From Diacronema lutheri (Eukaryota > Haptophyta > Pavlovophyceae > Pavlovales > Pavlovaceae), in the NCBI GenBank assembly GCA_019448385.1, contig JAGTXO010000001.1, positions 1,302,001-1,366,000 on the forward strand: a stretch of DNA of 64,000 nt, written 5' to 3'. Below are positions 40,425-50,293 of the stretch, one piece after another; position 1 is the first letter of the stretch; each line of letters begins with the position of its first letter. A program made the position numbers and the translations under genes. Under the pieces are notes generated by a model. It did no database searches, had not been told where the DNA came from, and saw nothing but the letters and a program-made list of their open reading frames with translations.

Positions 40425-41168
40425 ATGGCACAGACCGACGTGCCCGCCCGAAGTGCGATGCCGGGAGGGTACACGCGGATTCCCGTCGCGACGGGCGGGG
40501 GCGTCGCTTTGCGCTTCGTGTACGTGCGCCCGCATAAGAGCAAAGATCAGAGCACGCCACGCGATCGCACGCTTTTCGTGAGCAACGTGCCCGACGGCGT
40601 CGAGCAATCGTCGATCCGCGACGCGTGGCAGCGCGCGTACGGCCGCGTGGTGTCCGTGACCAGGGTGGACGCGGCGGCGGGTATGCCGAGTAGCGTGCTC
40701 ATTACCTTTGCGGATGCCTCTGCGATCGCCCGCGCCCTCGCGCCCGCGGAGCAGCTGCTCGCCCTTCCGGCAACGGTGCAGCCGCCGCTGCTGCGGCCGA
40801 CGCGCGCAGCGGCGTTCGCCGAGCTGCGCGACAGGGCGCTCAAAGCGGAGGTGAACGAGTACATGCTCAAGTTTGATGCGGCACAGGCGGAGATGCGAGA
40901 AGCCGCGGCCGACGCGGAGGGCGTTCCAGATGACGATGGATTTGTGACCGTCACGCGCGCCCACAATCGGCTGAAGCGCTCCGAGGCCGACGGCGCGGCT
41001 GCAAAGCCGCCCCAAAAGAAGAACAAGGCAACCGAGCTGCAAGACTTTTACCACTTCCAGCGGCACGAACGCAAGCGTGAGCATCTGCACAAGCTGCGGC
41101 AACGGTTCGAGGACGATAAGCAACGGATTGCCGCCATGAAGGCACAACGCAAGTTCCGGCCAGAGTAG
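40425..41168 (+). CDS. RRP7: ribosomal RNA-processing protein 7
   Basis: 247 residues from the ATG at 40425. An N-terminal RRM-like region contains RTLFVSNVPDGV, and the C-terminal hallmark is ELQDFYHFQRHERKREHLHKL followed by FEDDKQRIAAMKAQRKFRP, the RRP7A/Rrp7 tail. RRP7 is a UTP-C subunit needed for 18S rRNA maturation. The length is close to the family norm, and no introns are apparent. Confidence 0.95.
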   Translation: MAQTDVPARSAMPGGYTRIPVATGGGVALRFVYVRPHKSKDQSTPRDRTLFVSNVPDGVEQSSIRDAWQRAYGRVVSVTRVDAAAGMPSSVLITFADASAIARALAPAEQLLALPATVQPPLLRPTRAAAFAELRDRALKAEVNEYMLKFDAAQAEMREAAADAEGVPDDDGFVTVTRAHNRLKRSEADGAAAKPPQKKNKATELQDFYHFQRHERKREHLHKLRQRFEDDKQRIAAMKAQRKFRPE

Positions 41169-41236
41169 TGCGGCCCACGCCCTGACAAGATGCATGTCAT
41201 CGTGTGAACACTACGATCACCCGCGTGGACGTGCGG

Positions 41237-41812
41237 TCACCCACCACGCGGCGCACCCGACAAGGCGTCCAGGTTCGGTGCGAAGCGCGCGCTGACGTCG
41301 GCCCGGTACCACACATGGCCGGGGCGAAGCTCATAAAGCGCTGCCGACCAGGCCGTGGACGTGCACTGCACGTTTGCTCCGATCCGTTCGTGCGCGCTGT
41401 TCCCAGACGCCCCCTGCGCGGCGCGCGCCTCGAGCCTGCGCAGAAGGACGTCGGCAGGGTTGGTCTGCGGCTGCTTGCCGATGCTGAGCGTCTGACGGCC
41501 GTGCATGTCGGCGCCTCGAGGCGCAGGCGCGTAATGCGCCGAATGCAACGCGCGCGCCCGCTCGCGCATCGCCGCGACGGAGTGCACGTCCGACGGCCCG
41601 CCACCCGTGCGGGCACCGCCGCTCGCGCTCGCCGCACTCGAGACGAGCCGCAGGAGAAGCAGCTCTCGCTCGAGCTCCCACGTGAGCTGGCGCTCACGAG
41701 CTCGAGAGACGCGCGCGCCAGCCTCGACAAGGCCCTTGACGAGGCGCTCCGCCGGGTCAGCCACGGCCAGGTCCAGGTCCAGGACGTCAGCAGGCGCTAG
41801 CCTTCTCACCAT
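41237..41812 (-). CDS. unknown protein, 191 residues
   Basis: Starts at the ATG at 41812, 61 bp from the divergent ABC-transporter ATG. An acidic, helical N-terminal half (DVLDLDLAVADPAERLVKGL, then WELERELLLLRLV) leads into a Ser/Ala/Gly linker and a C-terminal segment with LYELRPGHVWYRADV. The family is not recognised. Convergent with RRP7, 68 bp between stops. Confidence 0.5.
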   Translation of the reverse strand: MVRRLAPADVLDLDLAVADPAERLVKGLVEAGARVSRARERQLTWELERELLLLRLVSSAASASGGARTGGGPSDVHSVAAMRERARALHSAHYAPAPRGADMHGRQTLSIGKQPQTNPADVLLRRLEARAAQGASGNSAHERIGANVQCTSTAWSAALYELRPGHVWYRADVSARFAPNLDALSGAPRGG

Positions 41813-41873
41813 TGAAATCAACGGAAACCCCTTTCAAGTTTCAAATACCAAGAATAATAGGTCGGCCGTGACG

Positions 41874-44162
41874 ATGGCGGTCGTCGCCTTGACGATGGCG
41901 GCGCTTTTGGTCAAGGCGACGGCCGGGTTTGCCACCGTGGCAAGCAGCGCACAGCGCGTCACTTTGGTTCAAGTGCGCCCGCGCTTTGGCGTGGTTTGCG
42001 CGGACGCGCAGGTGCGCTCCGTAGCCGCTCGGATTCGCGGCGGCGGCGACGCGCCGCTCGACGCGATGCGCTCACGCGCGCGAGAGCTCGGCGGCGTGCT
42101 CGCCACGCACGCGTGGTGCGCCCAGCCCTGGTCGCGCCGTCTCGCGTTCCTTCTCGCATTTGCGTGCATGGCCGTCGCAAAGGTCGTGGGGATGCGCGCG
42201 AGCTTTGCGCTCGCGCGCGCGATCGACTGCGCCGCAACGCTTGCGAAGGGCGCGCCCGGCCCGCTCCTGCTTACGCCCGCGGCACGCGCGCTCGGTGCGC
42301 ACATCGGCCTGCGCGTGGGCGCGGTGCTCTGCGAGGAGCTCCGGCGCTGCCTCTTCGCGCCCGTCGCGCAGCACGCCGTGCGCTCGCTTTCGGAAGCTGT
42401 CTTCCGCGAGGCCCACGAGAAGGAGAGCGCGTGGCACGACGCGCAGCCGGCGGGCGGGCTTGACCGCGTCTTCCACCGTGGCGCGCGCGCGCTGCAAACG
42501 CTGCTCGCCGCCGTGTGCTTCAACGTCGCACCGACCATCTTTGAGGCGTGCGCGGTCTTGGTGGTGCTGTGGCGGCAGTGCGGCGCGACTGTGTGCGGAT
42601 GCGCCGCGATCACGTTCGGCGCGACGGTGGCGATTGGCGTCGTCGCCAACGAACAGCGGCGCGCGGTCTACGCGGAGGCGAACCGGTGCGACAACGCGCT
42701 CTCCTCCTTCTTTGTGCACTCGCTTCGCACGCACGAGCTCGTCAAGCTCGCATCGGCCGAGTCGGCCGAGTGCGCCGGGTACGCCGAGCGCGTGCGCCGG
42801 CTGCTGCGGCTGCGCGTCGCGCTCGGTCGCTCGCTCGCCCTTCTCAACGCGGCGCAGCGCGGCGCGTTCGGCGGCGGCACGCTCGCCATCCTCCTTCTCG
42901 CGCTGCGCGACGTGCGATCGGGCCGCCTCGCCGCGTCCAAGCTGGTCGTGCTGAACGGCCTGTTGCGCCAACTCTCCTCGCCGCTGCAGCAGCTTGGCTC
43001 GTCGTACACCGCCGCGCGGCAGGCGTGCGTCGACCTCGGCGCGATCATCGAGCTCGCGCGGCCGGAGGTGGGTACGGAGGGCAAGCCCCGGCCGCGCCTC
43101 CCGCAGCTTCCGGCCGACCTTGGCGATGGCGCTCTCTCGCTCGAGCGCGTGACAGTCGACGTGCACGTCGCGCCGCGCGGGCGCACTGACGCGATCGCAC
43201 GCGTGGCGGGTGACGGCGCGGTGGAGAGTGAGGCCGACATGGAGGCGTGCGCACGGGCTGCCGCGGAGGAGGAGGAGGAGGAGGAGGAGGAGGAGGGCAA
43301 GGGCGAGGGCGACTGCGCCGACGGCGGGCTGCGGGCTCGCCGCGCCGAGCGGCGAGGCGATGGGAGCGTGAGGCTGCTCAGTGAGGTCAGCTTGACGGTG
43401 CGCCGCGGAGAGCGCGTCGCCATCATTGGGCCGTCGGGCGCGGGCAAATCGACGTTGCTACGCATCCTCGCACAGCTGCAGCCGCCGTCGGCGGGGCGCG
43501 TGCTGCTGGGCGGGCATGACCTCGCGCGCTTTGATGCGCGATCTGTGCGCCGGCGGCTCGCGATGGTGCCGCATGAGGGCGGGCTTGGCGCGCTGCTCGA
43601 GCGCGACGCCGACGAGCATACGGCCGACGAGCCCGGCGCGAGCATCACGCTTCGCGAGTGGTTGCGGGCTGCGGTGAGGTACGCGGCACCCGACGCGAGT
43701 ACCACCGAAGTCGACGGCGCGCTCGCCGCAGTCGGGCTTGGCACGCACGCGCCGGAGGGCGACGAGGGCGCGGCACGTGACGCACGGGCGGGCGGCGCGA
43801 GCCAGCGAGCGGCCGAGCGTGAGCGGCGTCCAGCGGGCGCGCGCAAGCTCTCGGCGGGCGAGCTCCTGCGCCTCTCGCTCGCGCGCGCGCTCGCGCGCCG
43901 CGCGGCCGTGCTCGCGTGCGACGAGCCCACGGCCAACCTCGACGCGCTGTCAGCTGCGCGCGCGGGCGAGGCGCTCCGCCGCGCCGCGGCGGAGAGCGCC
44001 GTCCTTGTCGTCACGCACGACCTGCGGACGGTCGTCGACTTTGACCGAATCGTCGTGCTCGACCGCGGCAAGTGCGTCGCGGCGGGCACGCACGCTGAGC
44101 TGCTCGGGCGATGTGCGCTTTACCGCGAGCTGTGGGCGACGCAGTCCAAACGCGGCGACTGA
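41874..44162 (+). CDS. ATM1/ABCB7-like ABC half-transporter, possibly organelle-targeted
   Basis: 762 residues from the ATG at 41874. The membrane domain (about 90-380) carries ATM1/ABCB7-type blocks around LDRVFHRGARALQ and VAPTIFEACAVLVVL. Walker A GPSGAGKST is at residue 519, a degenerate signature LSAGELLRLS near 660, Walker B ACDEP near 683 and the switch His (VVTHD) near 713. The Q-loop Gln position appears to be His (MVPHEGG), and an acidic Glu run (43267-43293) splits the linker. ATM1 exports a glutathione-linked Fe-S-assembly substrate from mitochondria. The N-terminus is a hydrophobic signal followed by an AGFATVASS stretch, more like a complex-plastid presequence, so plastid targeting is possible. 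Confidence 0.78.
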   Translation: MAVVALTMAALLVKATAGFATVASSAQRVTLVQVRPRFGVVCADAQVRSVAARIRGGGDAPLDAMRSRARELGGVLATHAWCAQPWSRRLAFLLAFACMAVAKVVGMRASFALARAIDCAATLAKGAPGPLLLTPAARALGAHIGLRVGAVLCEELRRCLFAPVAQHAVRSLSEAVFREAHEKESAWHDAQPAGGLDRVFHRGARALQTLLAAVCFNVAPTIFEACAVLVVLWRQCGATVCGCAAITFGATVAIGVVANEQRRAVYAEANRCDNALSSFFVHSLRTHELVKLASAESAECAGYAERVRRLLRLRVALGRSLALLNAAQRGAFGGGTLAILLLALRDVRSGRLAASKLVVLNGLLRQLSSPLQQLGSSYTAARQACVDLGAIIELARPEVGTEGKPRPRLPQLPADLGDGALSLERVTVDVHVAPRGRTDAIARVAGDGAVESEADMEACARAAAEEEEEEEEEEGKGEGDCADGGLRARRAERRGDGSVRLLSEVSLTVRRGERVAIIGPSGAGKSTLLRILAQLQPPSAGRVLLGGHDLARFDARSVRRRLAMVPHEGGLGALLERDADEHTADEPGASITLREWLRAAVRYAAPDASTTEVDGALAAVGLGTHAPEGDEGAARDARAGGASQRAAERERRPAGARKLSAGELLRLSLARALARRAAVLACDEPTANLDALSAARAGEALRRAAAESAVLVVTHDLRTVVDFDRIVVLDRGKCVAAGTHAELLGRCALYRELWATQSKRGD

Positions 44163-44289
44163 TGACATCCCCCACAAGAATTGAAGCTTCGTAATATTCT
44201 CACCATAATAACAGACTCACGTCGGATTTTGAATGGCGACGGCCTCCCTGCACGCCCGGCCCGCGCGATCGTAGCGCGGCCCCGCGGGC

Positions 44290-45435
44290 ATGGCGGGGAG
44301 GCCGCTGGCCCTGATGCCTCCCGACGGCGCGTCGCCGCCACTCGACCCTCCACCGCGCGGCTTCTTCTTCCTCACCGGCCTCACGGCATCCTATCACCAG
44401 CTCTACGCGTTCTTCTCGACGCGTGGGCCGGGGCCTCATCCTCTCGCGGGCGACGCGTCGGCTGCGCTCTTCGTCCTCGAGAGCCTCCCGGTCTCATCGA
44501 ACCCAGGGCCCGACGCTTCTGAGGCACGCCGCTTGCAAGCGGGCAGGCGGGCCTGGCTTGCCTCCCTGGCTCGCGGCATGCACCCCGACAAGCTCTGGGA
44601 TCACCCTGGTGCGACCCTCGTGCACGAGTACATGGCCATGCGGATCCGCGAACTGGCGGAGCGTGCGCTTGACGTCCTTTGCGGCCGGCCCCTGTCGTCC
44701 GGCGCCGCTCTCGACCTCCCGCGTCCGGTCGCGACAGGCTGGGGCGATTTTGGGCCGTCACCTGGCCACGCGACACCCGCGGTGGCGCCCTCCGTTATCG
44801 AGCACCTCGCCTGCCGCTACGGCTCCGAGGCGTGCGCTCGGCTGCGCGCGGCGGGCCGCGGGCAGCCGCTGATTCCGCGCGGCACGCGGGATCGCGCGCT
44901 CCTTGAGGCGGAGCGCCTCCTGCCGGAGGCCGACAGCTTGTCCTCGCCGACGCCCGTCCATCCGCCGGCCACGCCGAGCGCTCGCCGCGCGGCACGGGCG
45001 GGGGGTCCGTCCAGCCCCCCCTCGCAGCGGACGCGCTCGGCCGCCGGTGCGGGGACCCGGCCCGCGCCTCCACCGCCGCCGGGCCGCCCGCCTTCGTCGG
45101 GACGCCCCGGTCCGCGCTCCGCGCGCTGCCCGCCCCAGCAGCAAGCGCCGCCGCCGGGCCCCCCGCCGCCGCCGCACCCGCCGCCGCCGCCGCCGCCACC
45201 GCAGCCCGAGCGGCCGCAGCCGCTGCGCCGGCCCTTCCCTGGCGACGATGACGACGACGCGCCCGACGGCTCCGACGAGCATGGCCGCTGCCAGCGCGCG
45301 CGCGCAGGAGCGCGCCCGGCCGCTCCCTCGGCCGACCCGCCCATGCCGGTGCCCAGTTCGGCCCGGGCACCGGCTGACGGGAGCTACGCGGCGATCGACC
45401 ATCTCACCGTCATGCAGGTCGCTGGCCTCCACTAG
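44290..45435 (+). CDS. element ORF1, gag-like Pro-rich protein
   Basis: 381 residues from the ATG at 44290, 127 bp after the ABC-transporter stop. The N-terminal 200 residues look folded and helical (SEARRLQAGRRAWLASLARG, HEYMAMRIRELAERALDVL). The C-terminal half is Pro-rich with long Pro runs and an acidic DDDDD patch. It ends at a TAG (45433-45435) directly followed, in the same frame, by ORF2. No CCHC zinc knuckle is seen. By position and composition it may play a nucleic-acid-binding ORF1/gag role, but the family is not recognised. Confidence 0.6.
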   Translation: MAGRPLALMPPDGASPPLDPPPRGFFFLTGLTASYHQLYAFFSTRGPGPHPLAGDASAALFVLESLPVSSNPGPDASEARRLQAGRRAWLASLARGMHPDKLWDHPGATLVHEYMAMRIRELAERALDVLCGRPLSSGAALDLPRPVATGWGDFGPSPGHATPAVAPSVIEHLACRYGSEACARLRAAGRGQPLIPRGTRDRALLEAERLLPEADSLSSPTPVHPPATPSARRAARAGGPSSPPSQRTRSAAGAGTRPAPPPPPGRPPSSGRPGPRSARCPPQQQAPPPGPPPPPHPPPPPPPPQPERPQPLRRPFPGDDDDDAPDGSDEHGRCQRARAGARPAAPSADPPMPVPSSARAPADGSYAAIDHLTVMQVAGLH

Positions 45436-45447
45436 TCGGCGGTGCCC

Positions 45448-48400
45448 ATGCTCGCCGCCTTGCCGCCCGGCTTTGCGGAGCGCTTCGCGACGGCCTTCGT
45501 TGAGGTGCTCCACGCCCTCCGTGACGCTGAGGCACTCGAGGGCGTCGGCGCGGTGGGGGTGCGTCAGCCGGAGACGGAACGCGCGCTGAAGATGCTGCTC
45601 GTCCTCCCGGCGCTGCTCCTGCGCCGCACCCCCCGCTCTGACCCACGCCGCATGGGCGCCGCGCTCGCGCAGCGTTTTACACTGTGGGAGACGCGCGCCT
45701 ACGCCGAGCTGGTCGCGGGCTGGGAGCGTGATTGCGCGGTGCACGCCACGCGGCGCTGGCCCGCGCGTGAGGATGCCGCGGACCGCGCTCTCCGCAGGGC
45801 GCTCGCTCTCATTGCCAAGGGCAAGATCTCTGATGCGTCTCGCCTGCTTGACAGCCACGGCATCGCTGACATCGCGCGCCCGGAGGTGCTCGCGCAGATG
45901 GTGGCCAAGCACCCGGTGCGTGTTGAGAGCGTCGACGCTGTCCTCGACGGTGTGGATGACGCTCCGCACCTTCGGGTCCTGCCCGCCGACATCGAGACTG
46001 CTTTTCGCCACCTCGACACCGACAAGGCTGCTGGCGCGTCGGCTTGGCGCTACGAGTACCTCACGGCGCTGGTGCCGACCGTGCCCTTCCCCTCTCTCGT
46101 CGCGGCCGATGCGGCGGCCGCCGGTGCGTACTTCGCGACGCGCTTTGCGAACGGCGCGCTGCCAGCTTGGTTCAACTTTGTCTTCTCGTCCGTGCGGCTG
46201 CTCGCCCTGCGCAAGCGCGCCCCGTCTGCTGACGAGGCGGAGGATGCCAGGCCGGTGGGCATTTCCTGCGCGCTCCGCCGGGCGGTGACGAAGGCGATCT
46301 TCGCGAACGCGTCTTTGAAGGAGACCTTCGCGGGCCACCTCGCGCCGCAGCAGCTTGGGGTGGCGGTCGCGGCGGGCGCCACCAAACTCATCATCGGCCT
46401 GCGCGAGCTGCTGGACGCTGAGCTGAGCTTTGGCATCTTCACCCTCGACATCTCCAACGCCTTCAACTCCGTCTCTCGCGCAGCCGTCCTCCGCCAGCTG
46501 TCCGACGGCAGCGTCCCCGGCGAGATCCGCGCGCTCGCTCGCCTTGCGCACGCGACTCTCGGCCCGCAGGCGCCCGTCTTTGCCGGCGGCGGTAGCGGCG
46601 GCGCGCCCCTCACGCAGCTTCCCTTCCGAAGCTCGGAAGGCGTGCAGCAGGGCTCGGTGGAGGGCAGCTACTTCTTCGCGGTCGCCATCCAGCCCGCGCT
46701 CGTGGCCCTCGACGCCGAGCTCGCCGCGGTCGGTGGGGCCGCGCGCGCAGGTCATGACGACGTCTACGCCGTCGGCCCGCCCGCTCTCGTCGCCGCTGCG
46801 CTCTCGCGCTTCGAGGCTGCGCTCGCCGGCCTCGGCCTTCACGCCAATCTGGCCAAGTCGGCGTGCTGGATCGATCCGCGCAGCGCTGATGCGCTCGAGG
46901 GCTGCCGGGGGGCCGTTCCCCTCGGCTCGGTGGCGGACCCGGCCACTGGCGCTCTCCACTACGGCCTCAACATCTACGGCGTGCCGGTGGGCTCACCTGG
47001 CTACGTGGGCAGGACACTCGCGACCAAGACCGACGAGATCGCTGGCATCTCGAACAAGCTGATCACAACGCTCGGCTCGTCGGCCAAACAGTCGCTGTGG
47101 GTCCTCACCCGCCGCTCCACCATCTTCCGCTTCTCCTACTTGATCTCCCACTCGTACCTGTCAGACTCCCTGCAGGCCGCGGCTGCCTTCGACGACATCC
47201 TCGCCCGGCAGGCTACCGTCGCTCTCGGCGTCTCCGTCTCGACGGATGCCATCGCGAGCCGCCGGCTGCCGCTCCCGATTGCGATGCATGGCACCGGCCT
47301 GCGCAAGCAGGTCGACCTCGCTCCCGCCCTGATCTGGAGCGCCGCCAGCCTCGCCCTGCCGCACCTGCTCGACACGCGCGCCGCGGACGGCTCGGTCCTG
47401 GAGGCGGGCGTCCTCGACCGGCCTGCCATCGCGGCGCGCGTCGGGCACGACGCCTTCGCCGACACGGACGCGCACGGGTGGCGCTCGTTCCTCGCCTCGG
47501 GCTCGCGCCTGGGGCGCGATCTCGCCTCCGCCTGGCACGCCATGCAGGCCGAGCTCGGCGGCGGCCAGGGCGACACGGAAGTGCGCGTCCTCCGCCTGCC
47601 GCCCGGCTACGTCGCGCCCGCCGCTCCCGCCGCCGGACGCCGGCCTAGCCTCTTGGCCGACATCACTGGCGACCGCGAGCGCTGCCGCTTCGACATGCTC
47701 AACGCTGAGCACGCCGCCATGCCGCCGGGCTCGCGCCCACGCGGCCTCTGGTTTGGCCTCGGCAAAGAGAGCGGCCTCTTCCTCGAGGCCCTGCCGCGAG
47801 CCTATGCCGCTTTCTCTCCGGCGGAGTGGGCCGAGGCGGTTGCGCGCTACTTGGGTCTGCCGAGCCCCGTGTGCGCGCAGCTCGCGGCGGCGGGCGCGCG
47901 CCTCGCGCGCAGCGGCAGCCAGCGCCCGATCCCGGTCGATGCGTTCGGCGACGCGCTCGCGGCGGCACCGGGCGTCGCCCACGACCACGTCGCGAAGCTT
48001 CGCCACGACCCCGCTCTCAACCTGCTCGCCTCGCTGGCTCGCGGATACGCCGGGACCTACGCGCGGCGCGAGGACGCGGACATCTTTGGCTCCGTGCTCG
48101 CCGGCGTGCCGCCGGCCGGGCGCGCGGCCCTGCGTCGTCGGCGCGTGCCCACCGTCGATCTCGTCGTAGTGCTCAACGGTGCGGGCTCGGCCCCTCAGCT
48201 CGTGCAGACACTGTGCGAGCTCAAGTCGATCTCGTACTGCCCCACGCGCTACGGCCAGTCGGACACGCGCCGCTGCCAGGCCGCTGAGCGGCGGGCGGCG
48301 GCCGTCGGCGGCGAGCGGCGGCGTGCGTGCGCTCAACTCGACGAGGAGCTCTTCGGCATGCAGCCGGGCCAGGTGGGCCCGATGCAGGCGCGCCTCAACT

Positions 48401-48771
48401 CGTTCCCGCCGATCCGCGCGCTGGTCATCGGCTCGTTCGGCGAGTGGTCGGCCGGCCTCGCCGACCTGCTCGTCACCTTCTCGCACATGGGCGCGGACGC
48501 GTGGATGGCGCGCATGGGCGCGCCCTCGCGCGACGTCGCCCGCGCGGCCCTCGAGCGCCACATGCGCCTCCAGCTCGCCGCGTGCGTCGTGCGTGGGCAC
48601 GCGCAGCTCCTGCTCGCGCGCGCGCAGATGGCGCGCGGACAGGCGCCGCCGCACCGCCACGCGGCTCACGGCGTCCAGGCGGATGTGGACGCCTGCGGCG
48701 GTGTGGACGGCCTCTGCTTCCGGCGCGGCGACGGCGGCGGCGGCCGGCGGGGGCCGGCGAGGGGTGGCTAG
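45448..48771 (+). CDS. element ORF2: reverse transcriptase with C-terminal restriction-like endonuclease
   Basis: The frame continues ORF1 after one TAG; the first ATG is 45448. RT blocks in order: a thumb/linker region with DTDKAAGASAWRYEYL, RPVGISCALRRAV, a LAPQQLGVAV block, the catalytic-Asp strand FTLDISNAFNSV (Asp at 46447), EGVQQGS, and GHDDVYAV with the Asp pair at 46756 and 46759. The C-terminal 250 residues show D-LVVVLNG (Asp near 48157), ELK (Glu 48217, Lys 48223) and a GxxGEWSAGLADLL block, the PD-(D/E)XK layout of restriction-like endonucleases in R2/NeSL-type non-LTR retrotransposons. The residue before HDD is Gly, not the usual Tyr/Phe/Ala, so activity needs checking. Confidence 0.8.
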   Translation: MLAALPPGFAERFATAFVEVLHALRDAEALEGVGAVGVRQPETERALKMLLVLPALLLRRTPRSDPRRMGAALAQRFTLWETRAYAELVAGWERDCAVHATRRWPAREDAADRALRRALALIAKGKISDASRLLDSHGIADIARPEVLAQMVAKHPVRVESVDAVLDGVDDAPHLRVLPADIETAFRHLDTDKAAGASAWRYEYLTALVPTVPFPSLVAADAAAAGAYFATRFANGALPAWFNFVFSSVRLLALRKRAPSADEAEDARPVGISCALRRAVTKAIFANASLKETFAGHLAPQQLGVAVAAGATKLIIGLRELLDAELSFGIFTLDISNAFNSVSRAAVLRQLSDGSVPGEIRALARLAHATLGPQAPVFAGGGSGGAPLTQLPFRSSEGVQQGSVEGSYFFAVAIQPALVALDAELAAVGGAARAGHDDVYAVGPPALVAAALSRFEAALAGLGLHANLAKSACWIDPRSADALEGCRGAVPLGSVADPATGALHYGLNIYGVPVGSPGYVGRTLATKTDEIAGISNKLITTLGSSAKQSLWVLTRRSTIFRFSYLISHSYLSDSLQAAAAFDDILARQATVALGVSVSTDAIASRRLPLPIAMHGTGLRKQVDLAPALIWSAASLALPHLLDTRAADGSVLEAGVLDRPAIAARVGHDAFADTDAHGWRSFLASGSRLGRDLASAWHAMQAELGGGQGDTEVRVLRLPPGYVAPAAPAAGRRPSLLADITGDRERCRFDMLNAEHAAMPPGSRPRGLWFGLGKESGLFLEALPRAYAAFSPAEWAEAVARYLGLPSPVCAQLAAAGARLARSGSQRPIPVDAFGDALAAAPGVAHDHVAKLRHDPALNLLASLARGYAGTYARREDADIFGSVLAGVPPAGRAALRRRRVPTVDLVVVLNGAGSAPQLVQTLCELKSISYCPTRYGQSDTRRCQAAERRAAAVGGERRRACAQLDEELFGMQPGQVGPMQARLNSFPPIRALVIGSFGEWSAGLADLLVTFSHMGADAWMARMGAPSRDVARAALERHMRLQLAACVVRGHAQLLLARAQMARGQAPPHRHAAHGVQADVDACGGVDGLCFRRGDGGGGRRGPARGG

Positions 48772-50220
48772 GCGTGTGTGGGTGTCCGCCCATGACGCGT
48801 GCGTCGCTCGCGCGCGGCTTGGGCTTGCACGGCTGGCGCGCGCGTGGCCCTGCGCCTCCGCTCCACTGGCCGCTGCTGCTGTCGCCTTCGCGCCTGCCGC
48901 CGACGGTGTTTTCTGCGCCCCGCTGGGCGCTCCTGCATCCGCCTTCGCGCCTGCCGCCGACGGTGTTTTCCCCGCCGCACTAGCCGCTGCTGCATCCGCC
49001 TTCGCGCCTGCCGCCGATTTTCCCGCCCCACTAGTTGCTCCTGCATTCGCCTCCGCGCCTGCCACCGACGGCGTTTTCCCCGCCCCACTAGCCGCTGCCG
49101 CTGCCGCGTCCGCGCCCGCCGCCGCGGGCGCGTCTTCCGCCCCACCAGCCATCGCCGCCGCGCCCGCCGCCAACGCGCGCACCGCCAACGTGCCCGTTGC
49201 CAACGAGGCTACCGCCACCGAACCAGCCGCCCTTGAGCTTCCCCTCCAACCCGCCAACTCGGCGCTGCTTGCGTGGGCGGGCGACGCGGCTGCGCGCCGG
49301 CTGGCCGCCGCCGCCGCGAGCGCCGGCCTCCCGCAGGCAGAGGTGGAGCGCATCGCCAGCGGCGACATGCTCGCCTCAACCGTCGACGCGTGCTGCGAGG
49401 TCGTGCTGCGCGTGCACGGGCAGGCCGGCGGCGGGCATGTCTGCCACGTGCCGCTCGCCGCGCAACCCGCGGTGTTTCAGGACGACGCCGAGCGCGCCGC
49501 GCTGCTGCACCGCCTGCGCAGCGAGGCGACAACGCAGGCTGTCATCGGCGTGTGGAGCCCGTCGGACGAGCGCGGCGGCGCGGGCGGTGACGACGGCGCG
49601 CAGCTCGCCTCCGGCCATTTCACCGCGTTGCGCCTTGTGCGCGTCGCGCGCGCGGGCGAGCATCGCTACGACGCGGTGCTCGTCGACACGCTCGCGTCGC
49701 CCTGCAGGCAGGCGCTCATGCTCGCCAAGGCGATAACTGCCACGCTGCACGCGGCGGGTCTCGACATTTCGCGCGTGCGCCGCGCGCTGCTGCTCAACGA
49801 GGCGGCGCAGCGTGGCGCGACGTGCGGCCTCGCGATAGTGGGCGCGCTCAACGACGCGCTCGCCGCGGCGGGCTGCTCGTCCGCGCCGCGCACGTTCAGC
49901 GTGGCGGACATGTACGCTGTCGGCGAGCGCCTCCGCGTCGCGCTGACCGGCGCGGCCGGCGATCGTGCGCCGGGCGGCGTCTGCGCGGTCACGAGCGCGG
50001 TGCGCGGCGGGGGCAGCCCCGATGGCGCCGAAACGCCGCCGCAGACGCGCGGCGCCAAGGCCGCCGCTGGCGTCACCGCCGCCGCCACCGCCGCCGCCAC
50101 GCCGCCGCCGCCCGCGCTGGGCGCCGCCGCCGCCGCCACCGCCGCCGCCGCCGCTGCTGCCGCCGCCGTGGCCGCGCCGCCACCGCCGCCACCGCCGCCG
50201 CCGGCCGGCGACGCGGGCGA

Positions 50221-50293
<73 letters not shown>

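Noticed and set aside
44758-46959. 733-codon minus-strand frame over ORF1 and the RT
   Set aside because: Antisense to clear RT motifs, with an Arg/Glu/Ala-biased shadow composition.
47161-49368. 735-codon minus-strand frame
   Set aside because: Antisense to the RT/endonuclease motifs of ORF2 and low-complexity.
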